Part shown: positions 18,086 to 27,774 of the stretch, piece after piece | Layout of the letters: every line of letters begins with the position of its first letter | Numbering within the stretch: position 1 is the first letter of the stretch | Source of the DNA: Prescottella defluvii | Lineage (GTDB): Bacteria > Actinomycetota > Actinomycetes > Mycobacteriales > Mycobacteriaceae | DNA length: 64,000 bases | Assembly (NCBI GenBank): GCA_029690005.1 | Contig: CP121458.1 | Location: forward strand, 5,041,872 to 5,105,871 | Reading direction: 5' to 3' | Made by a program: the position numbers and the translations under genes | Notes under the pieces: model-generated | The model's input: only the letters and a program-made list of their open reading frames with translations | The model's database searches: none | What the model was told of the DNA's origin: nothing

Positions 18086-20066
18086 TCAACGGCGGTCACG
18101 TCGCCCGACGAGCGCCGCGCTCACCGCGAGGAGCACTACCGCAAGGATTGCAGGTGCGGCGCCGGAGGCAACGACCGGATCGGTCAGACGCCCCGCGGAC
18201 AACGGCCACGCGAGCACGTGGAGGGCGACGACGACGGCTGCACCGAGGAGGAGCGCCGCCCCGCGAGCCGGCCGCGCACCCATCGCGACCAGCACCGCGA
18301 CGACGATCGCGATCACCGACAGCACCTGCCCCCACGCGTCCCAGCCCCACGGTAGGCGACCGAGCGCGGCAGCGGTGCCGTCGCTTCCGCGGTACAGCGG
18401 CAGCGCGTATCCGAGCACGGTCGCGACGGCGGCGGCCGCGCCGACGCCCAGCATCCGCTGCGGGGATCGTGCGGATCCGACGTATCGATGTCGTCACGTT
18501 CGACCGCGCCGGCAATTCCCGCGAGGACGCCCGCACCGACCGCGGCCACGACCGCGCACGTGACGACGATGCTGCCCGCCCCCAGTTTCACGCCGGGGAT
18601 CTGGACCGCGGTCAGGGCGGTCTGCGCGACGTCCGCGGCCGCCGCGACCACCGCGACCCACATGATCGCGAGGGCCGGCCGGAACAACACTGAGAACTCC
18701 GACATCAGCAGCCACACGCTCGTGATCGCCAGCAACACTCCGGCGACGAGTACCACCCGGGTGGCGGGAGTGTTCGGCTCCGGCAAGCCCGCGGGGACCG
18801 AGAGCACTGGCAGCAGCGCGCCGACGATCGCGAGCACTCCGGCGACGATCCCGGTGACTCCGGCCGCGGCGTGCCATCGCAGCATCCGCTCCCGGCCCCC
18901 GGTGACGCCGCCGCGGGCGTCCGGGCGCGGCCGCGCAGCCTCCTCGAACACGACCGCCGCGCGTCGTTCACGCCGGCCGGCGACGACCGGCATCGCCGCC
19001 GCACCAGCCGCCAGGAGAACAGCACCGAGAACGCCCCACACGGTTCCCGCGCCGGGCGAGAGTCGGTCGTCCGCGAGCGCCGCGGCAAGGCGGCTGCCAA
19101 CCAGTCCGAGCGCGGCCAGGGCCGCTCCCCCGACCGCTCCTGCGGCCACCGCGAGGTCCACCGATGCCAGCGCCGACGCCACGGCGATCAGCACCGCGAT
19201 CGCCACGACGGCACTGCCGATCGCGATGGGCACGTCCGACGCGATCGCGGCGCGCATCACGAGCACCGGATCGCTCGACACGAACGGGCGCGCGAAGAGG
19301 GACGCCGCCAGCGCGACGGCGGCGACGAGCACGCCCGTGACGAGGCCGGCCCCCACACGGGCCCCTACCGGACGACCGACCGCGTCCGGATCGGGTGACG
19401 AGCCGTAACCGTCTGTGTGCGAGGCACGGTGGACGACGACCAGTCCGACGATTCCGGCCACCACGGCGCACACGTGCCCCGCGAGGACGAGGGCGGCCCC
19501 GGGCCCGGCCTCGATTCCGCCGGCCGTCACGGGACGGAACAGTTCGAGTCGGTTGGCATCGATGGGGCCGGTCCACAACTGCACGTCCATCACGCACAAG
19601 CCCGCGGACACCAGGCCGGCGCCCGCGAGCAGCGCGGCGCCCGCCGGCGCCCGCCGCACGGTGAGGATCCCGGCCACGACGGGAACGGCCAGCGCTAGGA
19701 CCACCGCCACGACGGCGGCTGAACCGACTGCCGGAATCCGCGCCCCACCGGATACGGAGCGAGCAACCGCACCGAGGGTGCCCGCGGCGACCGCGAGCGC
19801 GCCGGCGGCCGCGAGCGCCACGGCCACGTACGGCAGCAGCCCGGTCCGTCGTCCCCGCGCCCAGCCGGCCGGTCGGTCGGTCGTTTTCCGGTGGGCTCGA
19901 TCACTTCGGGGGTCGCGCGCAGTTCGGTTGGGGAATCCACCCGCGCGACGGTATCGGGTGTGCGCCGGATCGTCGGTCGAACGGGAATGTCGGCCGCGGA
20001 TATACGACTTGTAACGCCCCGGCGCCGTCCCGATATATGAACGAGACCATTTGGCATGTTCGGCAT
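18086..20066 (-). CDS. Large polytopic membrane protein of unknown function (two frameshifts)
   Basis: About 655 residues. After a basic, Pro-rich cytoplasmic N-terminus (about 55 residues) there are roughly 14-16 hydrophobic helices, for example LLPYVAVALAAAGALAVAAG and VLGAVLLAAGAAAMPVVAG, and a C-terminal segment from LGVGAAAAVATVLGYALPLY to VGRRDRR. Frames break near 19850 and 18450. No transporter, enzyme or sensor motif is visible. ATG 20066 is the first of two candidate starts (also 20057). A perfect Crp-like site lies 15 bp upstream, shared with the divergent M23 gene. Ala/Val/Gly-rich composition makes distant homology hard to judge. Confidence 0.6.
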
Positions 20067-20081
20067 CCGCCCAGTTCACGC

Positions 20082-20097
20082 TGTGACGCCAGTCACA
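20082..20097. promoter_or_regulatory. Crp/GlxR binding site, perfect consensus arms
   Basis: TGTGACGCCAGTCACA has both TGTGA and TCACA arms exact with a 6-bp spacer. It lies between the divergent starts of the membrane-protein gene (20066) and the M23 peptidase gene (20204). Crp-type regulators control cell-wall hydrolase (rpf-type) genes in related genera, so the M23 gene is the likelier target. Confidence 0.65.
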
Positions 20098-20203
20098 TCT
20101 CCCGTTTCGTCCGGTCTTACGGGTTGCTCCCCTGCAACCGTTTCGTTACCGTCGCCAGGGTCTAAGTCACAGGCAGGTCACGGGCAGGAGGACGGAAGGG
20201 CAC

Positions 20204-21317
20204 ATGCGCCACCGCACTCAGTTCACCGCCAGCCGTTTTGTGAATCAACACGCTGACCCGGAAGCCTCCAGGTTCCCGGCTGCGGCAGATCACGAGTTCG
20301 AGCGCTGCAATCCAGCAGCGGAACCGTCTCCGGTCAAGCTGTCGGAACGGGCGGACGGCGTCGCAACCAGCTATCTGACGCCCTCGGGGGTTCGTTACCC
20401 CGAGGCGGAAAGTTCTGAGATTCGTAGCGCCATGTTCCACAGTTCCAAGCCCCAGAATTCCAAGCCCCAGAGTCACCACGACGCCGTCGACACCGACGAG
20501 CCGCCGACCGAGTTCTTCACCCCCGCGGGGACGATCGATCCGACAGCCGATGTTGTCGCCCCCGCCGCGGCGGCCAGCACCGCCTCCCCGCTCCCCCTCC
20601 GCCCTCAAGGGCCGCGCCGCCGTCATCGCGGTCGCCGCCGGCGCAGTCGTCGCCGCAGGCCAGGCAGCCACCAACGGCGCGGCCGACAATGCCGACCACT
20701 CCGAGGTCGAACTCACCGCTTCCGGCTCCGTCGCCGCCACCGCCGTTCCGCAGGCCGCCCAGTTCAGCGACGTCGCGCAGACCTCCTCCGACAGCTCGGC
20801 ACCGCAGGTCCTCGCCGTCGCGAGCCCGACCGACCTGGGCCAGTTCTCGAACCTCCTGGCCAAGGGCCAGCGCTTCAGCGAGGAGCGCGCCGCCCGCGAG
20901 GCCGCCGCCCGCCGCCCGCTGTTCGTGCTGCCCGCCAAGGGCACCTACACGTCGTCGTTCGGCTCCCGCTGGGGCACGCTGCACGCCGGTGTCGACATCG
21001 CCAACGCGATCGGCACCCCGATCTACGCGGTGGCCGACGGCCAGGTCATCGACTCCGGCCCGGCCTCCGGCTTCGGCATGTGGGTCCGCCTCCTGCACTC
21101 CGACGGCACCATCACCGTGTACGGCCACATCGACACCACGCTGGTCACCGTCGGTCAGAAGGTGATGGCCGGCGACCAGATCGCCACGATGGGCAACCGC
21201 GGCTTCTCCACCGGCCCGCACCTCCACTTCGAGGTCCACCTCGCCGGTGAGAACAAGATCGATCCGATTCCGTGGCTCGCGACCCGCGGCATCAGCCTCG
21301 GCGTCGAGCAGCCCTGA
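20204..21317 (+). CDS. M23 (LytM-type) peptidoglycan endopeptidase (one frameshift)
   Basis: About 370 residues. A long N-terminal cytoplasmic region is followed, after a slip near 20590, by a membrane anchor (GRAAVIAVAAGAVVAAGQAA), a helical stalk and a C-terminal M23 domain with SSFGSRWGTLHAGVDIANAI and GPHLHFEVHLAGENKIDPI. These hold the zinc ligands (HxxxD and HxH) of an active LytM enzyme that cuts peptide cross-links in the wall. AGGAGG and AAGGG precede ATG 20204. ATG 20432 is an in-frame alternative, and the stretch between could be untranslated leader. It sits beside pcrA and sucCD as in mycobacteria. Confidence 0.88.
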
Positions 21318-21343
21318 CGCTCGATCTCACAGTCACTGTAAAC

Positions 21344-21379
21344 GCCTGCGGGCCACGCGAAATCGCGTGGCCCGCAGGC
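21344..21379. terminator. Perfect bidirectional terminator between M23 gene and pcrA
   Basis: A 17-nt arm (21344-21360) is perfectly complementary to 21363-21379 with an AA centre. It lies between convergent genes, 27 nt after the M23 stop and 16 nt after the pcrA stop. Confidence 0.75.
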
Positions 21380-21394
21380 ATTTACTTCGTGGCG

Positions 21395-23857
21395 TCAGAG
21401 CTTGACCATCGGCACTCCGCCGATCAGCATCAGACGCACCTTCCCGGCGGACCCGAAGTCGATCGTGACGGTCGCGGTGGGACCGCTGCCCTTGGTCTCG
21501 AGGACCTTGCCGAGGCCGTACTTGTCGTGACTGACCCGGTCGCCAACCGCGAGCACCAGGTTGTTGTTGCGTCCACGCGGCGCTCCGAAGCTGGGCGACG
21601 AACCGGCACCCCGGCCACCGCCGCCGAAACCGGAACCACCGAATCCCGAACCGCCGTAACCTGATCCGCCGTAACCCTGACCGCGCGGGCGACCGCCACC
21701 GATCGCTCCGCCACCGCCGAGGACACCGGGGTCCTCACGGCGCCAGTCCACGAGGTCCGCCGGGATCTCTTGCAGGAAGCGCGATTCCGGGTTGGTGACC
21801 GGCTGCCCCCACGCGGATCGTACGATCGCCCGGGTGAGGTAGAGCCGGTGCCGCGCCCTGGCGATGCCCACGTAGGCGAGGCGCCGCTCCTCCGACAGCT
21901 CGGCGGGGTCGCCCAGCGCCCGCATGTGCGGGAACTGGCCGTCCTCCCAGCCGGTGACGAACACGACGGGGAACTCGAGGCCCTTCGCGGTGTGCAGCGT
22001 CATGAGCGTGACGACGCCCTCGCCGGAATCGGGCACCTGGTCGGAGTCCGCGACCAGCGAGACTCGTTCGAGGAACGCCGCGAGCGAACCCGGATCGGGC
22101 ATGCCCTCGTCGTCCACGACGTCCTCGGGGGCCGCATTCTCCTGGGCGAACGCGGCGGCGTTGCGCGCATCGGAGCTGAACTCCCGTGCAACGCTGACCA
22201 ATTCGTTGAGGTTGTCGAGTCGCGCACCGTCCTGCGGGTCGCTGCTGAGCTCGAGTTCGCGCCGGTACCCGGTGCGGTCGAGGACGGCCTCGATGATCTC
22301 GCCGATGTCGGTGAGGTCGTTCCCGTCGGCGTCGGTGGACACCATCAGCGCGCGCAGCCCGTCGAGCAACTCGAGGAACGACGCGATCGCCTTCTGGGAT
22401 CGGGTGTTGAGCAGCGGCACCACGCCCTCGGCGCCGGCACGCAGCGCCTGCGCGAAGCCGACGCCCTTCTGCTCGGCGTACACCGACACGCACGCCTCCG
22501 CGCGGTCACCGATGCCGCGGCGCGGGGTGTTGAGGATGCGCCGCAGGCTCACCGCGTCGTCCTCGTTGGCGAGCACGCGCAGGTACGCGACGATGTCACG
22601 CACCTCCTTGCGCTCGTAGAACCGCGTGCCGCCGACCACCTTGTACGGGATGCCGAGGCGGATGAAGATCTCCTCCAGCGCCCGCGACGAGTTGTTGGTC
22701 CGGTAGAACACCGCGACGTCGGCGAACTTGGCGTCGCCGCCGTCGACCAGGCGGTCGATCTCCGATGCGACGAACTGCGCCTCGTCGTGCTCGTTGTCGG
22801 CGACGTAGCCGGTGATCAGTTCGCCCTCGCCCGAGTCGGTCCACAGCCGCTTCTCGCGGCGACCGGTGTTGCGGGAGATGACGGAGTTGGCGGCCGACAG
22901 GATGTTCTGCGTGGACCGGTAATTCTGCTCGAGCAGGATCGTCCGGGCATCGGGGTAGTCCCGCTCGAACTCCTCGATGTTGCGGATCGTCGCACCACGG
23001 AACGCGTAGATCGACTGGTCGGCGTCGCCGACGACGCACAACTCGGCCGGCGGGACGGTGTGCGGGTCGTCGGTCGGCTCCCCCACCAGCTCACGGACCA
23101 GCACGTACTGGGCGTGGTTGGTGTCCTGGTACTCGTCGACCAGAACGTGTCGGAACCGGCGGCGGTAGTACTCGGCGACCTGCGGGTGCTGCTGCAGCAG
23201 CGATACCGTCTCACCGATCAGGTCGTCGAAGTCGAGCGCGTTCGCGGCCCGCAGGCGCTGCTGGTACATCGCGTAGACGCGGGCGACGAGCTTGTCGAGG
23301 TCGTTGGAGTCGCGGTCCGCGTCGGCCGCGGCCTCCTCCGGGTCGATCAGTTCGTTCTTGAGGTTCGAGATCTTGGTCGCGAGCAGCCGCGCCGAGTAGC
23401 GCTTGGTGTCGATCTCCAGGTCCTTGGAGATCATCGTCAGCAGGCGGCGCGAGTCGTCGGCGTCGTAGATCGTGAAGTTCGAGTTCAGGCCCGGCAGCAG
23501 CGCCGATTGGGCGCGCAGGATCCGAACGCAGCTCGAGTGGAACGTCGAGACCCACATGCTGTTGGCGCGCGGACCCACCAACTGCGCGACGCGTTCGCGC
23601 ATCTCCGCGGCGGCCTTGTTGGTGAACGTGATCGCGAGGATCTGGCCGGGCATCACGCCCCGCTCGGCCAACAGGTAGGCGATCCGCCGCGTCAGGACGG
23701 CGGTCTTGCCGGACCCGGCGCCCGCGACGATGAGCAGCGGCGACCCCGCGTGCAGGACTGCCTCCCGCTGCTGGGGGTTGAGACCTTCGAGCAGGGCGTC
23801 GGACGAGGCGTGAGAACGGCCTGCCGCACCGATCGTGGAGCCGGGAATCGTGTTCAT
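21395..23857 (-). CDS. pcrA: UvrD/PcrA-type DNA helicase (UvrD1)
   Basis: 820 residues, intact. Superfamily 1 helicase motifs are all present: Q motif LNPQQREAV, Walker A AGAGSGKTAVLTRR, motif II VDEYQDTN, motif III GDADQSIYAFRGA, motif IV LEQNYRST, motif V TLHTAKGLEFPVVF, and motif VI YVGIARARHRL. It unwinds DNA 3' to 5' in excision repair and replication-conflict clearance. The C-terminus has a Gly-Tyr/Phe repeat linker (GYGGSGYGGSGFGGSGFGG) followed by a Tudor-like RNA-polymerase-binding domain (GDRVSHDKYGLGKVLETKGS). It is divergent from the chorismate mutase gene, as in mycobacteria. Confidence 0.95.
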   Translation of the reverse strand: MNTIPGSTIGAAGRSHASSDALLEGLNPQQREAVLHAGSPLLIVAGAGSGKTAVLTRRIAYLLAERGVMPGQILAITFTNKAAAEMRERVAQLVGPRANSMWVSTFHSSCVRILRAQSALLPGLNSNFTIYDADDSRRLLTMISKDLEIDTKRYSARLLATKISNLKNELIDPEEAAADADRDSNDLDKLVARVYAMYQQRLRAANALDFDDLIGETVSLLQQHPQVAEYYRRRFRHVLVDEYQDTNHAQYVLVRELVGEPTDDPHTVPPAELCVVGDADQSIYAFRGATIRNIEEFERDYPDARTILLEQNYRSTQNILSAANSVISRNTGRREKRLWTDSGEGELITGYVADNEHDEAQFVASEIDRLVDGGDAKFADVAVFYRTNNSSRALEEIFIRLGIPYKVVGGTRFYERKEVRDIVAYLRVLANEDDAVSLRRILNTPRRGIGDRAEACVSVYAEQKGVGFAQALRAGAEGVVPLLNTRSQKAIASFLELLDGLRALMVSTDADGNDLTDIGEIIEAVLDRTGYRRELELSSDPQDGARLDNLNELVSVAREFSSDARNAAAFAQENAAPEDVVDDEGMPDPGSLAAFLERVSLVADSDQVPDSGEGVVTLMTLHTAKGLEFPVVFVTGWEDGQFPHMRALGDPAELSEERRLAYVGIARARHRLYLTRAIVRSAWGQPVTNPESRFLQEIPADLVDWRREDPGVLGGGGAIGGGRPRGQGYGGSGYGGSGFGGSGFGGGGRGAGSSPSFGAPRGRNNNLVLAVGDRVSHDKYGLGKVLETKGSGPTATVTIDFGSAGKVRLMLIGGVPMVKL

Positions 23858-24183
23858 CGTCTGTCCACGCTACCGGCGAAGTCCGACATTGTGGCAGGGG
23901 CCCGACGACGGTGAAGGCAGTCACCTCTGCTTGGGTTGCACTCCTTTGCGTGGCAAACTGGAGTGATGATCATTGCCGCACAGGGAGAGCCGGGTATTCG
24001 ATGGCGCTCGCCACGCGAGCACTGGCGATTTCCCAGCGGGTACCGACCGACGGTGCCCGCGGCCTGATCCCCGCGAGCCCCGAGGTCCACACCGGATCCC
24101 GGGGCGTTCTTGTGAGCTGGACCGGATTCGTAACGACTTCGAGGGAACCTGACGAACCTACGTTCCGACACGAGGAGAAGATT
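23858..24183. other. 326-bp intergenic region, pcrA to chorismate mutase
   Basis: This should hold divergent promoters for pcrA and the chorismate mutase gene. The frame of the downstream gene is open across most of it, but the predicted peptide is not protein-like and GAGGAGA places the start at 24184. I see no convincing RNA gene or strong palindrome. Confidence 0.4.
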
Positions 24184-24476
24184 ATGAGCAGTCCGACCGC
24201 AACGCCTTCATCCGAGTCGCCCCTGCCTGCGAGCGAGGCGGAGATCGCCGAACTCCGCAAGGAGATCGACCGCCTCGACGCGGAAATCCTCGCCGCCGTC
24301 AAGCGTCGCAGCGAGGTGTCCCAGATCATCGGCCGCACCCGGATGGCATCCGGTGGCCCCGCCTGGTCCACAGCCGGGAGATGAAGGTCCTCGAGCGGTT
24401 CAGCGAGCTCGGCCAGGAGGGGCACACCCTCGCGATGCTGCTGCTGCGCCTCGGTCGCGGACGACTGGGGCACTCG
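24184..24476 (+). CDS. Chorismate mutase, AroQ-gamma/actinobacterial type (frameshifted)
   Basis: About 98 residues. EIAELRKEIDRLDAEILAAV and KRRSEVSQIIGRTRMASGG give the first AroQ helix with its catalytic Arg and Lys. After a slip near 24357 the frame resumes with HSREMKVLERFSELGQEGHT, LAMLLLRLGRGRLGH. It converts chorismate to prephenate for Phe/Tyr synthesis. Mycobacterial homologues stop directly after RLGH. Here no stop follows in frame, so a second lost or altered base near 24474 is likely, and the 3' end given is an estimate. An intrinsic terminator begins 17 nt later. GAGGAGA precedes the ATG. Confidence 0.85.
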
Positions 24477-24493
24477 AGTACCCCATCCGGACA

Positions 24494-24528
24494 CCGCCCG
24501 GCCGACAACGGACCGGGCGGTTTTCGTT
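24494..24528 (+). terminator. Intrinsic terminator after chorismate mutase
   Basis: CCGCCCGG (24494-24501) pairs with CCGGGCGG (24513-24520), followed by TTTTCGTT. Confidence 0.75.
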
Positions 24529-24562
24529 TGCGCCGAGCGCCGAGACGAGGCCCGGCCTCGCC

Positions 24563-26014
24563 TCACGTCAGCGCGATGTACTTCGTCTCGAGGTACTCCG
24601 CGATGCCCTCGCTGCCTCCCTCCCGCCCCAGACCGGAGGACTTGACGCCACCGAACGGTGCCGCAGTGTCCGAGATGACGCCGCGATTGACGCCCACCAT
24701 GCCGCTCTCGATGGCGTCGGCGACCCGCAGCGCGCGGTCGAGGTTCCGGGTGTAGATGTACGCGGCGAGCCCGAACTCGGTGTCGTTGGCGGCGGCGATC
24801 CCCTCCGCCTCGGTATCGAACCCGGCGATCGCGGCGACGGGACCGAACACCTCCTCGCGCAGGATCCGCGCGGACGCCGGCACGTCGGAGAGCACCGTCG
24901 CGGGGTAGAACCAGCCCGGCCCGCCCGGCGCCTCGCCGCCGAGCAGCACCTTCGCGCCCGCCTGCACGGCGTCGTCGACCAGCTCGGTGACGGTCGACAG
25001 CTGGTCCGCGTTGATCAGGGGGCCCAGCGTCGTCGCAGGGTCGATTCCGGGGCCCAGCTTCGACGCTGCCATGCGTTCGGTGAGCTTGGCGGTGAACTCC
25101 TCCCGGACGGCGTTGGCGACGTGGAAACGGTTCGCGGCGGTGCACGCCTCGCCGCCGTTGCGGAGTTTTGCGGCAACGGCTCCGGCAACTGCGCTATCTA
25201 CGTCAGCGTCGTCGAACACCACGAACGGGGCGTTGCCGCCGAGTTCCATCGAGGTGCGCAACACGCCCTTCGCCGCCTTCGCGAGCAACAGTCGGCCGAC
25301 GCCGGTGGAGCCGGTGAACGTGAGCTTGCGCAGCCGCGGGTCCTCGAGCAACGGCTCCGTGAGGGCGCCCGAGTGTGACGTCGGCAGCACCGACAGCACG
25401 CCCTGCGGCAGGCCGGCCTCGACGAACAGTTCGGCGAGCGCGAGCATCGTCAGCGGCGTCTCCGACGCCGGCTTGACGATCATGGTGCAGCCGGCGGCCA
25501 GCGCCGGGCCGATCTTGCGGGTGCCCATCGCGAGCGGGAAGTTCCACGGGGTGATGGCCAGGCACGGACCGACGGGCTGTTTGGTGACGAGGATCCTCCC
25601 GTTGCCGGCCGGAGCGGACTGGTAACGGCCCTCCATCCGCACGGCCTCCTCGGCGAACCAGCGGAAGAACTCGGCTCCGTACTTCACCTCGGCGCGGCTC
25701 TCGGGCAGGGCCTTGCCCATCTCCAAGGTCATCAGCTGGGCGAACGTCTCCGCCCGCGCGGAGATCTTCTCGAACACCGAGCGCAGCAGCTCGGAACGCT
25801 CGCGGGGCGCGGTGGCGGCCCAGTCCGGCTGGGCCGCCACCGCGGCGTCGAGCGCCTTGACGGCGTCGGCCGGGCTGGCGTCGGCGACATGGGTGAGAAC
25901 CTCGCCGGTGGCGGGGTCGTGAACGGGGAAGGTGGCGCCGTTCTCGGCGTCGACGGGGGTGCCCCCGATCCAGAGTTTGGTAGGAACGGCACGAATCAAT
26001 TCGGCTGTGTTCAT
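24563..26014 (-). CDS. NAD(P)-dependent succinate-semialdehyde dehydrogenase-like aldehyde dehydrogenase
   Basis: 483 residues, intact. Motifs are AITPWNFPLAMGTRKIGPAL, TFTGSTGVGRLL, the general base in SMELGGNAPFVVFDD, and the catalytic Cys in NGGEACTAANRFHVA; EEVFGPVAAI and the C-terminal GVKSSGLGREGG follow. It best fits the SSADH branch (GABA shunt or semialdehyde oxidation), but substrate choice cannot be proved. ATG 26014 gives the usual N-terminus (NTAELIRAVP); ATG 26023 is an alternative three codons upstream, and neither has a good ribosome-binding site. It is divergent from pgi. Confidence 0.88.
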   Translation of the reverse strand: MNTAELIRAVPTKLWIGGTPVDAENGATFPVHDPATGEVLTHVADASPADAVKALDAAVAAQPDWAATAPRERSELLRSVFEKISARAETFAQLMTLEMGKALPESRAEVKYGAEFFRWFAEEAVRMEGRYQSAPAGNGRILVTKQPVGPCLAITPWNFPLAMGTRKIGPALAAGCTMIVKPASETPLTMLALAELFVEAGLPQGVLSVLPTSHSGALTEPLLEDPRLRKLTFTGSTGVGRLLLAKAAKGVLRTSMELGGNAPFVVFDDADVDSAVAGAVAAKLRNGGEACTAANRFHVANAVREEFTAKLTERMAASKLGPGIDPATTLGPLINADQLSTVTELVDDAVQAGAKVLLGGEAPGGPGWFYPATVLSDVPASARILREEVFGPVAAIAGFDTEAEGIAAANDTEFGLAAYIYTRNLDRALRVADAIESGMVGVNRGVISDTAAPFGGVKSSGLGREGGSEGIAEYLETKYIALT

Positions 26015-26116
26015 ATCCCCCATCATGCGCCCGCTCAGCGGCCGTCGAGAGGCGCTCGGGACCATTCGACGAGAGTCGTCCCGCTCCGCGGGCGTGGTGC
26101 CGATAAGCTGCTGATC

Positions 26117-27765
26117 ATGAGCACAGACATCACCGGGACCGCAGCCTGGAACAACCTGGATGCGCATCATCGAGTGATCGAATCTGCCCATCTGCGAGAC
26201 CTGTTCGCGCACGATCCCCAGCGCGGCACCGAGCTGACGGTGTCCGCGGGCGACCTGTACATCGACTACAGCAAGCACCGCGTGACCCGCGAATCCCTGT
26301 CCCTGCTGGTCGAACTGGCGCGCGCGGCGCGAGTCGAGCAGCGGCGCGACGACATGTTCGCGGGCGCCCACATCAACACGTCCGAGGACCGCGCGGTGCT
26401 GCACACCGCGCTGCGACTGCCCGCCGACGCCCAGCTCGAGGTCGACGGCCAGGACGTCGTCGCCGACGTGCATTCGGTGCTGCGGCGCATGGGCGATTTC
26501 ACCGACCGCTTGCGATCCGGACAGTGGCGCGGCGCCACCGGCGAGCGCATCCGCACGGTCGTCAACATCGGCATCGGCGGCTCCGATCTGGGCCCGGTCA
26601 TGGTGTGCGGCGCACTGCGCCACTACGCCGACGCCGGCATCTCCGCCCGGTTCGTCTCGAACGTCGATCCCGCGGATCTAGTGGGGACGCTCGCGGACCT
26701 GGACCCGGCCACGACGTTGTTCGTCGTCGCGTCGAAGACGTTCTCGACGCTCGAGACGCTCACCAACTCGTCGGCGGCCCGTCGCTGGCTGGTCGACGAG
26801 CTCGGCGAGGCGGCGGTGCCCAAGCACTTCGTCGCGGTCTCGACGCACGAGCAGCGGGTGGCCGAGTTCGGCATCGACACCGACAACATGTTCGGCTTCT
26901 GGGACTGGGTCGGCGGCCGGTACTCGGTGGATTCGGCGATCGGCCTGTCGGTGATGGCCGTGATCGGCAAGGAGCGGTTCGCGGAGTTCCTGAGCGGCTT
27001 CCATGCGATCGACGAGCACTTCCGGACCGCGCCGCTCGAGCGGAACGCGCCGGTGCTGCTCGGCCTGATCGGGGTCTGGTACTCAAGCTTCTTCGATGCG
27101 GAATCCCGTGCCGTGCTTCCGTATTCGAACGACCTCGCGCGGTTCGCGGCCTACCTGCAGCAGCTGACGATGGAGTCCAACGGCAAGTCGGTGCGCGCGG
27201 ACGGCACCCCCGTGACCACCAAGACGGGTGAGATCTTCTGGGCGAGCCCGGCACCAACGGCCAGCACGCGTTCTATCAACTGCTGCACCAGGGCACCCGG
27301 CTGGTTCCCGCCGACTTCATCGGGTTCGCCGAGCCCACCGACGACCTGCCCACCGCGGACGGCACCGGCAGCATGCACGACCTGCTCATGAGCAATCTGT
27401 TCGCGCAGACCAAGGTGCTGGCGTTCGGGAAGACCGCCGAGGAGATCGCGGCCGAAGGAACGGCGCCGGAACTGGTGCCGCACAAGGTCATGCCGGGCAA
27501 CCGCCCTTCGACGACGATCCTCGCCCCGCGGTTGACGCCGTCGACGATCGGCCAGCTCATCGCGCTGTACGAGCACCAGGTGTTCGTGGCCGGCGCGATC
27601 TGGGGCATCGATTCGTTCGACCAGTGGGGCGTCGAACTCGGCAAGACGCAGGCCCTCGAACTGGGTCCCGTGCTGACGTCACCGGAAGCGCCCCCGCGGC
27701 AGGACGATTCGTCGACCGACACACTGGTGCGCTGGTATCGGGCGCGGCGGGGCCGCGCCGTCTGA
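26117..27765 (+). CDS. pgi: Glucose-6-phosphate isomerase (one frameshift)
   Basis: About 549 residues. It interconverts glucose-6-P and fructose-6-P. PGI motifs include VVNIGIGGSDLGPVMVCGAL, FVVASKTFSTLETLTN, GGRYSVDSAIGLSVMAVIG, and after the slip near 27240 the GTNGQHAFYQLLHQG segment and GIDSFDQWGVELGKTQA with the catalytic Lys. The reading TTCTGGGCGAGCCC should be TTCTGGGGCGAGCCC to encode FWGEP, so one G of a GGGG run is missing. TAAGCT at 26104-26109 lies 7 nt before the ATG, suggesting a leaderless start. Confidence 0.95.
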
Positions 27766-27774
27766 CATGCGCTG

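Noticed and set aside
20101..20432. Possible c-di-AMP (ydaO-type) riboswitch upstream of the M23 peptidase gene
   Set aside because: CAGCTA and a CCTCGGGG/CCCCGAGG hairpin are present, and such riboswitches do precede actinobacterial wall hydrolases, but the conserved GACAGCTAAC...GTAGGCG core and the 5' consensus blocks are missing. The stretch is also open in the gene's own frame.
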